From the IMG/VR virus record IMGVR_UViG_3300042549_001339, positions 1 through 28,091 of that record: a stretch of 28,091 nucleotides of DNA. One strand, given 5' to 3'. This DNA comes from a virus. The translations under genes and the position numbers were made by a program. Below the pieces are notes generated by a model. The model was not told the DNA's origin and did not search any database. It saw only the letters and a list, made by a program, of their open reading frames with translations. Shown here in pieces: positions 18,668 through 27,055 of this stretch; positions within the stretch are counted from its first letter, which is position 1, and each line of letters starts with the position of its first letter.

Positions 18668-20205
18668 GCCAACCTATTCAAACCTTCAGTATCACAGCTC
18701 CCGGCTTCTACGGTCTGAACACTCAAGATAGCTCACTGGATCTGGCTTCTGGATATGCTCTGGTGGCTAACAACTGTGTTATTGATCAGTATGGCCGTGT
18801 AGGTGCTCGTAAGGGTTGGGTAGCTGCTCATAGCTCTATCGCTGCCCTCGGTACGGCTAAGATCAAGACTATTGCTGAACTGGTTACTAAAGATGGTACT
18901 TCCTATACCTTGTGTGCAGGCAATAACAAGATCTTTAAGCTGAGTGCTGGTGTTCTGACTGAAGTAACCTTCAACGGTGTAGGTACTGCTCCTACAATCA
19001 CTGCTGATAATTGGTCTACTGCCTTCTTGGACGGTGACTTGTACTTCTATCAGCGTGGTCATGTACCTATTGGCTTTGATCCTGATGCTTCTACAACTAC
19101 CTATTATCGTGTAGATCAGGAATCAGGGTATACTGGTACTGTTCAATTAGCTAACGTAGTTATCTCTGCTCTTGGACGTATCTGGAATGCTGATACTACT
19201 ACAGACAAGGTAACTGTTCAATGGTCAGACATCAAGAACCCTCATAAGTTTGGATCAGGTACAGCAGGTACATTAGACACAACTACTGTATGGCCTCATG
19301 GTGGGGATACAATCACTGCTCTTGCTGTACATAATAACTTCTTGTTTATCTTCGGCTACCGTAACATCTTGATCTATCAAGGTGCTAATAGTCCATCAAC
19401 GATGACCCTGTACGACACAATCAGTGGTATTGGTTGTATTGCTCGGGACTCCGTAGTGAACACAGAGACTGACATCATCTTCTTGTCTGAGACAGGTGTT
19501 CGATCAGTTATGAGAACCATTCAAGAGAAGTCTGCTCCTTTGCGTGACTTGTCCAAGAATGTTCGTAATGATCTGATGTCTGCTGTTGCTTCTGAAGTCA
19601 AAGCTGATATTAAAGCTGTGTATAATCCCCGTGAAGGGTTCTACTTGATTACACTGCCTTTGCTGAAGTCTGTGTACTGTTTTGATACCAAGCAAACATT
19701 GCAAGATGGGTCTTCAAGAGTAACTACTTGGGATTCTATTCAGCCTAATAGTTTCTGTCAGAAAGCTGATGGGACAATGCTGATTGGCGATTCTGGTCTT
19801 ATTGGCACATACACTGGATACTTGGATAATGGAGCTGTATATCGTTTCCAATACTTCACTAACCACACTGACTTAGGCGCTCCTTCGGTGACTTCCGTAC
19901 TGAAGAAACTATCAGTAGTTGTTATTGGAGGTTCCGATCAGTACATGACCATGAAGTGGGGATATGACTTTAATGGTAATTATTACTCACAGAACGTAAA
20001 GATTCCTGCTCAAGGGGTTTACTATTACGGAATAGGAGAGTATAATATAGCTGAGTATTCTAACGGTACTGCGCTACAGACTTTGGCTACTTACCCAACA
20101 GGTGCAGGTAAAGTTATTCAAACGGGATATGAAGCTAACATTAACGGATCTCCTCTGAGTATTCAAAAAATCGAGCTACAGGCTAAGAATGGAAAGATTG
20201 TATAA
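18664..20205 (+). CDS. Tail nozzle / stabilisation protein (P22 gp10 or T7 gp12-like)
   Basis: A 513-residue, Thr/Gly-rich, beta-rich protein following the adaptor gene. The N-terminus includes APGFYGLNTQDSSLDLASGY then VANNCVIDQYGRVGARKGW, typical of podovirus nozzle or stabilisation proteins. Repeating strand patterns through the middle (FNGVGTAPTITADNWSTAFL, TVQWSDIKNPHKFG) fit a beta-propeller-like fold. It would form the lower part of the short tail, to which fibres attach. GAGG lies 6 bases before the start, with an ATGA overlap with the adaptor gene; the stop overlaps the fibre start as TAATG. Confidence 0.8.
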   Translation: MSQPIQTFSITAPGFYGLNTQDSSLDLASGYALVANNCVIDQYGRVGARKGWVAAHSSIAALGTAKIKTIAELVTKDGTSYTLCAGNNKIFKLSAGVLTEVTFNGVGTAPTITADNWSTAFLDGDLYFYQRGHVPIGFDPDASTTTYYRVDQESGYTGTVQLANVVISALGRIWNADTTTDKVTVQWSDIKNPHKFGSGTAGTLDTTTVWPHGGDTITALAVHNNFLFIFGYRNILIYQGANSPSTMTLYDTISGIGCIARDSVVNTETDIIFLSETGVRSVMRTIQEKSAPLRDLSKNVRNDLMSAVASEVKADIKAVYNPREGFYLITLPLLKSVYCFDTKQTLQDGSSRVTTWDSIQPNSFCQKADGTMLIGDSGLIGTYTGYLDNGAVYRFQYFTNHTDLGAPSVTSVLKKLSVVVIGGSDQYMTMKWGYDFNGNYYSQNVKIPAQGVYYYGIGEYNIAEYSNGTALQTLATYPTGAGKVIQTGYEANINGSPLSIQKIELQAKNGKIV

Positions 20206-20954
20206 TGACTGATTACGTAAAATCAACTAACTTTGCAAGTAAAGATTCTCTTGCTACTGGCAATCCTTTAAAGATTGTTAAGGGTACTGAGATTGATTCT
20301 GAGTTCAATAATATTGCTACGGCAGTGGCTACTAAGGCTGATAGTGCTAGCCCTTTGTTGACAGGTGTTCCGTTAGCTCCTACAGCTTCAACAGGAACTA
20401 ATACCACACAAGTCGCTACTACTGCTTTTGTTAAGAATGCTGTGGATGCTTATGACGCAGCTTTGACAGTCTCTACAACTCAGATTGAGACAGGTGCTGT
20501 TACTGCTGTTAAACTTGCAGCGGGCGTAGCGGAGTCTAACTTGGGTTTCACTCCTGTTCAGCAAGGTGGAGGTACAGGACAACTTGCCAATAAAACTTAT
20601 ATTGGGTGGTCGGGATCTAAACTTAAAGCTCAGGTTGATTCTTCTGATCAAGGCGCTTTTGTGATGGAGCCTAGCTTTACTGGAAGTAATCAGAGTTTAA
20701 GCGGATCAGGGTATCAAAAGCTTCCCGGTGGTTTAATTATTCAATGGGGAAGTTTTTCTCAGACAGGCTCAAGTACTACAGTTACTTTACCCATTGCCTT
20801 TCCTAATGCAATGCTAAATGTGCAGCAAACAATAGCTGGAGGGGCTTCAATAAGTGCTCCGGGAGTATCTTTTGTTAATTCTCAACAATTTAATTCTATT
20901 CGAGATGCTGCTGTTGGTAATGTTGGATGCTATTACTTAGCTATTGGCTATTAA
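20205..20954 (+). CDS. Tail fibre protein with gp53-like C-terminal domain
   Basis: A 249-residue fibre. The N-terminal attachment part (MTDYVKSTNFASKDSLATGN, GTEIDSEFNNIATAVATKAD) is common in podovirus fibres. A Thr/Ala/Val-rich shaft contains TQVATTAFVKNAVDAYDA. The C-terminal domain begins about residue 165: SGYQKLPGGLIIQWGSF, TVTLPIAFPNAMLNVQQTI and a closing YYLAIGY. The L-P-G-G-L-I-I-Q-W-G motif marks the gp53-like C-terminal domain of many fibres, which probably contacts the receptor. Start in a TAATG overlap with the nozzle gene. Confidence 0.82.
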   Translation: MTDYVKSTNFASKDSLATGNPLKIVKGTEIDSEFNNIATAVATKADSASPLLTGVPLAPTASTGTNTTQVATTAFVKNAVDAYDAALTVSTTQIETGAVTAVKLAAGVAESNLGFTPVQQGGGTGQLANKTYIGWSGSKLKAQVDSSDQGAFVMEPSFTGSNQSLSGSGYQKLPGGLIIQWGSFSQTGSSTTVTLPIAFPNAMLNVQQTIAGGASISAPGVSFVNSQQFNSIRDAAVGNVGCYYLAIGY

Positions 20955-20956
20955 TA

Positions 20957-21253
20957 ATGAAAACACCTGTAATAATCTCTAAAGATTATACAGTTTACTT
21001 AGAGAACTATCACGGCTACAGTATCATACATTGTGATTGTGGTAGTTGGTCTAAGACAATTAAAACTAATCTAATAGCAGATTTAGATAAGTTATTAGAA
21101 ATACATAGAAAGCCGGTTTACGCTATCCATGAACCTGAAGATAGTAAACACTTGAAATTCATAACAATGATGGGCTTTAGTTGGAATAATGATTTCCACG
21201 GCTCTGATGGTAAATATAGACAATTATTTGTAAGGAATAAAAATGGGAATTGA
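20957..21253 (+). CDS. Small protein with GNAT / T7 gp13-like C-terminus (98 aa)
   Basis: I start at ATG 20957, two bases after the fibre stop. The earlier in-frame codon lies inside the fibre gene. There is no clear AGGAG, so translation probably depends on re-initiation. The product begins MKTPVIISKDYTVYLENYHG, and its last third reads SKHLKFITMMGFSWNNDF and DGKYRQLFVRNKNG. It resembles the C-terminal section of acetyltransferase-fold phage proteins such as T7 gp13, which sits at the same place just before the ejection proteins. Half the usual GNAT length is missing, so it is probably not an active enzyme. The resemblance is from memory and moderate. Confidence 0.5.
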   Translation: MKTPVIISKDYTVYLENYHGYSIIHCDCGSWSKTIKTNLIADLDKLLEIHRKPVYAIHEPEDSKHLKFITMMGFSWNNDFHGSDGKYRQLFVRNKNGN

Positions 21254-22241
21254 AGCTGCTCTTATTGGAGGAGGCTTAGGTTTACTCGGCTCTTCTATGT
21301 CTTCCAGTGCTGCTCGTGATGCCGCCAACACTTCTGCTGCTGCTCAGACTGAGGCAGCCCGTGTCGCTGCTGATGCACAGCGTTTCCGTCCTGTAGGTAT
21401 TACTACTCGCTTCGGTACTTCTAACTTCCAGATGTCTCCTGAAGGCTATCTGCAAAGTGCTGGATACAATATTTCTCCTGAACTCATGGGGATTCAGAAT
21501 CGTCTGTTGTCTCAGGCTGGCGGTCAGGGTTTAGGCAATACTGATCAAGCTCTTGCAGCACAAAATAGCCTCTTCAACTTAGGCCGACAATACCTTGCTG
21601 AGTCTCCTCAACAAGCTGCTCAGAAATGGATGGCTTCTCAGCAGGCTCTGTTGCAGCCCTCTCGCGATGTTGCCTATGGTAACTTGAAGCAAGGCTTGTT
21701 TAACTCTGGCCGTGAAGGCTTGGCTGTTGCTCAAGGTGGTAACTTAGGTGCTGCTAATCCTGAAGCTCAGGCATACTACAACTCCTTGGCTCAGCAAGAT
21801 GCTCAGTTGGCTGCTCAAGCACAACAGCAAGGTATGAATCAAGTTAACTTTGGTGCTGGCTTGTTCGGTACAGGCGCTCAGGTCGCTAATGCTGGCTACG
21901 CTCCATTGCAAACACAGTTGGGCTTAGGCCAGACTATTGAAAATCTGGGTCAGAACTCTCTGGATATTGGTGCTCAGTTGGGCGGACGTAGTGCTACAGC
22001 AGGTCAATCTGTGGGTAACACATTGCTGCAAGGCGGTTTAGGCGCTGCTCGGACGATGCAGGCTGCTAACCAATATAGCCCGGTAGGTGCTGGTCTGACT
22101 GGCCTTGCGGGTAATCAAACATTGATGAGCGGTATTGGTAACTGGTTCTCTGGTACTCCTTCAATGACAGCCGCAAGTTCAACAGGTGGTTGGGGAACAG
22201 GTAATTACTTCGGCAACCAAGACCTTGGCGCTTATCTGTAA
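21243..22241 (+). CDS. Internal virion / ejection protein A (332 aa)
   Basis: A 332-residue Ala/Gly/Gln-rich protein with a hydrophobic glycine-rich N-terminus (MGIEAALIGGGLGLLGSSMS), then an Ala/Ser/Asp-rich helix and long low-complexity helical stretches (QQDAQLAAQAQQQGMNQVNF). It is the first of three successive genes in the position of T7 genes 14-16 or P22 genes 7, 20 and 16. Their products are stored in the head and ejected to build a channel across the host envelope. AAGGA precedes the start, which overlaps the previous gene by 11 bases. The match is by composition and order, not by a catalytic motif. Confidence 0.7.
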   Translation: MGIEAALIGGGLGLLGSSMSSSAARDAANTSAAAQTEAARVAADAQRFRPVGITTRFGTSNFQMSPEGYLQSAGYNISPELMGIQNRLLSQAGGQGLGNTDQALAAQNSLFNLGRQYLAESPQQAAQKWMASQQALLQPSRDVAYGNLKQGLFNSGREGLAVAQGGNLGAANPEAQAYYNSLAQQDAQLAAQAQQQGMNQVNFGAGLFGTGAQVANAGYAPLQTQLGLGQTIENLGQNSLDIGAQLGGRSATAGQSVGNTLLQGGLGAARTMQAANQYSPVGAGLTGLAGNQTLMSGIGNWFSGTPSMTAASSTGGWGTGNYFGNQDLGAYL

Positions 22242-22252
22242 AGGAATATATA

Positions 22253-23404
22253 ATGGCTGAAATTGTAAATAGTTTATTCGGGATTACCCCTGAAGCTCTT
22301 CAAACGCAACGTGATCAGGCTCTGCAAGCTCAAGCTATGCAGTATGCTCAGTTAGATCCTATGCAGCAAGCTCAAGCAGGCTTCTATACAGCAGGTAATC
22401 GCTTAGGCGGTGCTATCGGTGGTTTGCTGGGTGCTCAAGATCCTGAGATGGCTAAGGCTGCTGCTTTGCAGGGTATCTTGAAGCAAGCAGATACGACAAC
22501 TCCTGAAGGCTTGGCTAAACTTGCTCAGACTCTTGGCAGTCAAGGCTTTGGTGCTCAGGCTATGCAAGTTATGGATCAGGCACAGCAGGCTAAACTCCAA
22601 GCGGCGCAGATCGGTAAAGCGACTGCTGAACAGCGTAAGCTTGAGAATGCTACAGCTCAGGATGAGAAAGTAAGAGCAGAACTGGCAGCTTTAGGGCCAG
22701 ATACTACAGATAAAGACATCATGAGCATTGTAGTTAAATACGGAAATCCTGATAAGGTCTTGTCTGTATTACAAAGTGCTGCTGATAAAGCTGCTACTCG
22801 TGATCAGAAAGCTCAACTGCAACAACAACACGATCAGTTAATGGTTTCTCTTAAGCAAATGGGAATTGCTGCTGGAGCAGGCAGTAAGGGGATTCAAGAT
22901 CAACTGAATGCACAACGCTTAGAGGATCTTAAAACTAAAGCAGAAGATAAGAGAATGGCTAATGAGTCAGCCGCTCAGGGTCGCATTGCTTCGTTTGACA
23001 CAGCTCTTGAAACTCTGGATACAGTTGCTAACCATCCCGGTAAAAAGGATGTTGTTGGTACACTGTCAGGTGCTTTAGTGTCGAAAGTTCCCGGAACAAA
23101 TGCAGCAGGTTTTGCTTCTCAGTTGGAAACATTTAAAGCTCAGACATTCCTTCCTCAAGTTGAGAAACTTAAAGGGATGGGTGCTCTGTCTGATGCTGAA
23201 GGTAAGAAACTTACCAATGCTGTTGGTGCTTTAGATATTAATATGAAGCCTTCTGAATTTGACGCTCAGGTAGCTAAGATTAAGAAAGATCTTCAGTCAG
23301 CTAAAGATAGAGCCGCTGCTCGTGTTTCAGGAGGAGGAACGCCTACTACCCCCGCGCCTACTAAGCGTTTTAATCCTGCTACAGGGCAGATCGAACCAAT
23401 TTAA
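22253..23404 (+). CDS. Internal virion / ejection protein B (383 aa)
   Basis: A 383-residue helical protein beginning MAEIVNSLFGITPEALQTQR, very rich in Ala, Gln and Lys, with a Gly patch (NRLGGAIGGLLGAQDPEMAK) near residue 50 and a long coiled-coil-like region (QAQQAKLQAAQIGKATAEQR). A globular C-terminal part contains SFDTALETLDTVANHPGKKD and ends in a Pro/Thr linker. Second of the three ejection-type genes. AAGGA is about 7 bases before the start. No lytic transglycosylase motif is seen here, unlike T7 gp16. Confidence 0.7.
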   Translation: MAEIVNSLFGITPEALQTQRDQALQAQAMQYAQLDPMQQAQAGFYTAGNRLGGAIGGLLGAQDPEMAKAAALQGILKQADTTTPEGLAKLAQTLGSQGFGAQAMQVMDQAQQAKLQAAQIGKATAEQRKLENATAQDEKVRAELAALGPDTTDKDIMSIVVKYGNPDKVLSVLQSAADKAATRDQKAQLQQQHDQLMVSLKQMGIAAGAGSKGIQDQLNAQRLEDLKTKAEDKRMANESAAQGRIASFDTALETLDTVANHPGKKDVVGTLSGALVSKVPGTNAAGFASQLETFKAQTFLPQVEKLKGMGALSDAEGKKLTNAVGALDINMKPSEFDAQVAKIKKDLQSAKDRAAARVSGGGTPTTPAPTKRFNPATGQIEPI

Positions 23405-23412
23405 GGAATAAC

Positions 23413-24945
23413 ATGCCGCAATATATTCAAGTAAACGGAGAAACAGTCGAGTTTCCAGACAACATGTCTGATACTCAGATTGCGGCTGCTTTAAAAGGTA
23501 ATCAATCTCCTGTCAATACTGATTTGGCTTCTCAGATTCCCGGTCAGTCCTACAAAGCTCCTGCTAAACAACCAGAACAGCCTAGCTTTGCATCTAGCAT
23601 GTTTAAGAAGATTGACAGTGCAGTCCGAGGGATGGCAGATACTGCTACTTTCGGTCTTGCTGATGAACTGGCAGCTAAAGCAGACGAGTTAAGAGGTAAG
23701 GGAACTTATGCAGAAAATTTAAAGCAGCAACGTCAAAGAGATGCTGAAGGCGGTCTTCCAATGCTGGCAGGACAAGTGGCAGGTGCTTTTATGTCTCCTG
23801 CTTCTGGTTTAATCAGTAAAGGGGCACAGGCTATTGCTCCTGCTTTAAAGATTGCACCTGAAGCTCTAAGTGCTGCTGCTCAGGGAGCTGCTTATGGTGC
23901 AGGAAGTGCTGAAGAGGGTAGTCGCTTACAAGGAGCTGCTTTAGGAGGCGTTACCGGATTGGGCGCAGGAGCAGCTACTAACATTTTTGGCAATACTACT
24001 GAAGCTTTTCTGCGTAATCAAGCAGCTAAGAAACTTCCTACTGCACAACAGGTACGGGATGTTGCGGGTGCTGTGTATGATCAAGCGAATAACTTAGGGG
24101 TGGCAATTAAACCGCAACCTTTATTAGATAGTCTGAATACACTGCGTTCTTCATTGGCTAAACAAGGAGTAACTGAACGTAGTCCTTTAGAGGCAAATCA
24201 AAAAGTATTAGGTTTAATTTCTCAGCTTGAAGACAGTATCGGTACACAGCGTTTATCATGGCAACAAGTTGAACAGCTTCGACAAACTGCTAGCACAATG
24301 GCTCGTGATTCTCTTGACCCAGCAACTAAGCGATTAGCAGGAGAGGTGGTAGGCCACTTAGACGAAACAGTCTCTAAGCTTCCTACTTCAGCTTTTGTCA
24401 AAGGAACAGCAGGTAATGCTGAAGAAGCTATTAAACTAACTCAGCAAGCTCGTGACGCATGGAAACAAAGCCGTAAAGCTGATGTTCTTGATGAACTTCT
24501 TAATAAGGCAGTAACTGTAGGTGAAAAAGCTACAGGTAACGAAGCTAAAGATATTCAACAGCGTTTAACTACTCTGATCAATTCTCGTAAATTTAATATG
24601 TTTACTGAGTCTGAACAGAACTTAATTAAAGCTGCTCAGAAGTCTTCTAGCGTGGATAAGATTGCTGACTTGCTTAGTCGTTTCCAAGCAGGGGCTAGTG
24701 GCCGTAACTTATGGATTTCACTAGGAGCAGCTACGGTTGCCCCAATGACTACTCTGGGATTACAGGCTGCTGCTTACGGAGCTGGTGCTGCTCGTAGTGC
24801 TGTTAGTCAAGCTGAGATTGCTAACCTTGCCCGTGAGATCGCTAATAAGTCTCCTTATAAGCCTCAAATCTCTCAAGAAGCTTTAACACAGTTAGGTGGT
24901 GGATTAGGATTGTTCAGTGTGCCTAATGTCTATCGAGGACAATAA
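23413..24945 (+). CDS. Internal virion / ejection protein C (510 aa)
   Basis: A 510-residue protein starting MPQYIQVNGETVEFPDNMSD, an N-terminal motif (V-x-F-P-D-x-M-[ST]-D-x-[QE]-I) shared by many phage ejection proteins. Residues about 120-190 form glycine- and alanine-rich hydrophobic stretches (QVAGAFMSPASGLISKGAQA, LGGVTGLGAGAATN) able to insert in membranes. The middle is helical and charged, and a second hydrophobic stretch lies near 440-460 (SLGAATVAPMTTLGLQAAAY). It is the largest of the three and probably forms part of the trans-envelope conduit. AAGGA precedes the start, 9 bases after the previous stop. No transglycosylase motif was seen. Confidence 0.68.
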   Translation: MPQYIQVNGETVEFPDNMSDTQIAAALKGNQSPVNTDLASQIPGQSYKAPAKQPEQPSFASSMFKKIDSAVRGMADTATFGLADELAAKADELRGKGTYAENLKQQRQRDAEGGLPMLAGQVAGAFMSPASGLISKGAQAIAPALKIAPEALSAAAQGAAYGAGSAEEGSRLQGAALGGVTGLGAGAATNIFGNTTEAFLRNQAAKKLPTAQQVRDVAGAVYDQANNLGVAIKPQPLLDSLNTLRSSLAKQGVTERSPLEANQKVLGLISQLEDSIGTQRLSWQQVEQLRQTASTMARDSLDPATKRLAGEVVGHLDETVSKLPTSAFVKGTAGNAEEAIKLTQQARDAWKQSRKADVLDELLNKAVTVGEKATGNEAKDIQQRLTTLINSRKFNMFTESEQNLIKAAQKSSSVDKIADLLSRFQAGASGRNLWISLGAATVAPMTTLGLQAAAYGAGAARSAVSQAEIANLAREIANKSPYKPQISQEALTQLGGGLGLFSVPNVYRGQ

Positions 24946-24946
24946 C

Positions 24947-25330
24947 ATGACCTATTCATTCTCTGCAAAGAGCGTGGGCAGACTCACTGGGGTTCATAAC
25001 GATCTCCAGCGAGTCATGTTAGCCTCTATCCCTAACAGTCCTCTGGACTTCGGTATTACTGAAGGCTTACGTACTAAAGAGAGACAACAAGAGTTGTTCG
25101 ATAGTGGTAAGTCTCAGACGATGCGTAGTCGTCACCTTACAGGCCATGCCGTTGATATTACTGTCTTCATTGATGGTAAGGTTAACTGGGACTTAGCTAA
25201 TTATAAGAGTGTAACGGATCATATAAAAAAGAAAGCAAAAGAGCTTGACATAGCTATCGTGTGTGGGATAGACTGGAAGTCCTTCGTCGATGGACCACAC
25301 ATCGAATTAAACCGTGATAAGTATCCTTAA
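24947..25330 (+). CDS. Endolysin, M15-type peptidase
   Basis: A 127-residue single-domain peptidase of the M15/VanY-like group, similar in layout to T5 endolysin, which cleaves the L-Ala-D-Glu peptide bond in the cell wall. The metal-binding motif SRHLTGHAVDI supplies His63 and Asp70; the second motif FVDGPHIEL supplies His118, with Asp116 as probable catalytic residue. The N-terminus (SVGRLTGVHNDLQRVMLASI, ITEGLRTKERQQELF) is also typical. I start at ATG 24947 with GAGG 9 bases upstream. The frame is open 10 codons further up inside the previous gene. There is no signal peptide, so export depends on the holin two genes downstream. Confidence 0.9.
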   Translation: MTYSFSAKSVGRLTGVHNDLQRVMLASIPNSPLDFGITEGLRTKERQQELFDSGKSQTMRSRHLTGHAVDITVFIDGKVNWDLANYKSVTDHIKKKAKELDIAIVCGIDWKSFVDGPHIELNRDKYP

Positions 25331-25339
25331 GGAGTTAAT

Positions 25340-25753
25340 ATGAATTGGGTTAAGCATCCGATCTACAACGTTTATATCAATGAACCGGGACAAGTCCTAG
25401 GAGCTAGAGGCAATCTCAGAAAGCCGCGTAAAGATAGATACGGCTATCTTCGTATAAACCTAGCTGTCAAAGGACAGAAAAAGAACAAGACTGCCTATAT
25501 TCATAGATTGATGGCTGAGTGTTTTGAACTTCCCGGCTCAGGAGAAACTGTTGATCATATTGACGGAAATAAAGAAAATAATTCTGTAGAGAACTTACAA
25601 CTTGTTACGGCTTTAGAAAATTATCGTTTGTACCTTGAGCGAGGGAAGTACCATAAAGGTTATTCTCCTGTTGAAATAAACGGCGTACTCTATCGGAGTA
25701 AACGAGAAGCAGAGCGAGAAACAGGAACAAATAGGAGAACATATGCTGCTTGA
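25340..25753 (+). CDS. HNH homing endonuclease-like protein, C-terminally short
   Basis: A 137-residue HNH nuclease. The core reads YIHRLMAECFELPGSGETVD, continuing HIDGNKENNSVENLQLVT, with His55, Asp72-His73, and the Asn residues of the third motif (about 80-85). The C-terminal section (VEINGVLYRSKREAERETGT) looks like a NUMOD-type DNA-binding helix-turn-helix but stops abruptly (NRRTYAA). The last codons overlap the holin start by 11 bases and contain the holin AGGAG site, so the tail has probably been trimmed to fit. AAGGAG lies 5 bases before its own start. It is a mobile endonuclease gene inserted between endolysin and holin, with no intron visible. Confidence 0.85.
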   Translation: MNWVKHPIYNVYINEPGQVLGARGNLRKPRKDRYGYLRINLAVKGQKKNKTAYIHRLMAECFELPGSGETVDHIDGNKENNSVENLQLVTALENYRLYLERGKYHKGYSPVEINGVLYRSKREAERETGTNRRTYAA

Positions 25754-26147
25754 TCTATTACCTTTTGCTGGTAAGCTTTTAGATAAACTCATTCCTGATC
25801 CAACTGCTAAGGCTGAAGCACAACTAAAGCTGGCTCAGATGGCTCAGGAGGGTGAGCTATCTAAGATGGCTAATGAGACTGAACTGTTTAAGACTGAACA
25901 GAATAACCTTACAGCCCGTCAACAAGCGGACATGGCTAGTGACTCTTGGTTGTCCAAGAACATTCGTCCTATGACACTTGTGGCTATCTTTACAGGTTAC
26001 TTTACATTCGGTATCATGGATGCCAATGGTGTTAAAGCTAATGAATCCTATGTCCAGTTACTGGGTCAATGGGGAATGTTGGTTATGTCCTTCTACTTTG
26101 GAGGAAGAACTTTAGAGAAGATCATGGAAATCAAAGGAAGACAATGA
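25743..26147 (+). CDS. Holin, 3TM family
   Basis: A 134-residue membrane protein. The N-terminus MLLDLLPFAGKLLDKLIPDP is an amphipathic or membrane-associated helix. A charged helix follows (TAKAEAQLKLAQMAQEGELS), then WLSKNIRPMTLVAIFTGYFT and a second hydrophobic helix (LLGQWGMLVMSFYFGGRTL). The S-x-R-P-x-T/M-hydrophobic pattern and the final YFGGRTLEK are those of the 3TM holin family (gene-transfer-release type). Holins permeabilise the inner membrane and release the endolysin. AGGAG lies 5 bases before the start, within the endonuclease gene. Confidence 0.85.
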   Translation: MLLDLLPFAGKLLDKLIPDPTAKAEAQLKLAQMAQEGELSKMANETELFKTEQNNLTARQQADMASDSWLSKNIRPMTLVAIFTGYFTFGIMDANGVKANESYVQLLGQWGMLVMSFYFGGRTLEKIMEIKGRQ

Positions 26148-26148
26148 C

Positions 26149-26376
26149 ATGGCACACAAGGAAGTATCCCATAACGAGATCTATGAGCGACTATGTAAAG
26201 TAGAAGCTAAGGTAGACAAGATGGCTACGGACACAGAAGGTATGGTATCAGCTTTCCATGCTGCTCAAGGTGCTTTTACAGTCCTTGATTGGCTAGCCAG
26301 AGTAGCTAAACCTATTATCTTTATTGGTAGTATCATTGCTGCTGTTGCAGCTATGTGGCATCAACAGAAGCCATAA
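26149..26376 (+). CDS. Small membrane-anchored lysis-cassette protein (75 aa)
   Basis: A 75-residue protein with an N-terminal helix of coiled-coil character (NEIYERLCKVEAKVDKMATD) and one C-terminal transmembrane segment (PIIFIGSIIAAVAAMWH). Its ATG lies one base past the holin stop. The arrangement suggests a second holin-like or antiholin protein, or an inner-membrane spanin-like factor. A typical Rz/Rz1 nested pair is not visible, so I leave the type open. AGGA lies about 10 bases upstream. It is the last gene of the rightward unit, ending at the terminator. Confidence 0.6.
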   Translation: MAHKEVSHNEIYERLCKVEAKVDKMATDTEGMVSAFHAAQGAFTVLDWLARVAKPIIFIGSIIAAVAAMWHQQKP

Positions 26377-26382
26377 ACAAAT

Positions 26383-26417
26383 AAGGCCCGTTAGAGTTCA
26401 TCGCTCTAACGGGCCTT
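26383..26417. terminator. Strong bidirectional rho-independent terminator
   Basis: AAGGCCCGTTAGAG pairs perfectly over 14 bp with CTCTAACGGGCCTT across the loop TTCATCG, followed by TTC on the plus strand and by TATTTGTTT on the minus strand. It lies between two convergent transcription units, ending the lysis genes rightward and the ClpP-PhoH unit leftward. Confidence 0.93.
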
Positions 26418-26422
26418 TTCAT

Positions 26423-27055
26423 TTACTCTACCGTTTTAACTTCCTTAACCTTCTTAGGCTTAGGAGGCTTACTCAGTCCATTAAGATATTTGTACCTACG
26501 TACCATACGCTTACCAGACTCTTCAGCATCAAACCAGAACTCCTTACCATTCTTAAGTTCTTCCAGTTCCTTGTCTGTTAAGAATCCTTTGTAGGCTTGG
26601 TCAAGCAGTTTATTAATCTGCCTTGTAGCAAAGTCAGTCTGTCCTTTAACATTTGGAACAGTACCAATAGAACCATAATGGGCAGTGTGCAGCATAAATT
26701 CAGCAGAATCAGCAATGTAACACTCAGGAGCCATGCAAGCCAACATAGAGGCAGCACTATACGCAGCACCAATAACAGTAACAGAGACTTGACCACGACA
26801 ATCTTTCATTGCTTCGATCACTTGCCAAATACTATCAGTACGTCCTCCTGAGCTATTGACAAGCATGTTAACAGAATCATTCTCACTACAGGTAGCAAGG
26901 CAGTGGATAACGTCACGGTAGGCGCTAGGGGCTACGATGTCATCATCAATGAACACCAGATGTGTGTGCATCTGCTGAGTGATAGTGCGGATAAGACCTT
27001 TCTGTTCCAAAGGCATCATCAACAGTTCTTCCAGACTTTCATTTGCTTTAGTCAT
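26423..27055 (-). CDS. ClpP-like serine protease
   Basis: A 210-residue protein of the ClpP/crotonase superfamily. NSSGGRTDS (67-75) is the oxyanion-hole strand. The nucleophile is probably Ser103 in AYSAASMLA, aligned with the A-S-M of ClpP, and the histidine is His123 in MLHTAHYG. The length is near that of bacterial ClpP (about 200), with a Lys/Pro-rich C-terminal tail (SKPPKPKKVKEVKTVE). Phage ClpP-like proteases often mature the prohead, but this one lies away from the capsid genes, beside phoH, so a role in host protein degradation or in partnership with a host Clp ATPase is equally possible. Start in an ATGA overlap with the PhoH-like gene. Confidence 0.82.
   Translation of the reverse strand: MTKANESLEELLMMPLEQKGLIRTITQQMHTHLVFIDDDIVAPSAYRDVIHCLATCSENDSVNMLVNSSGGRTDSIWQVIEAMKDCRGQVSVTVIGAAYSAASMLACMAPECYIADSAEFMLHTAHYGSIGTVPNVKGQTDFATRQINKLLDQAYKGFLTDKELEELKNGKEFWFDAEESGKRMVRRYKYLNGLSKPPKPKKVKEVKTVE

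Noticed and set aside
25246-25270. TTGACA within the endolysin gene as a promoter for the HNH gene
   Set aside because: The best -10 at 18-base spacing (TAGACT) matches only four of six positions.
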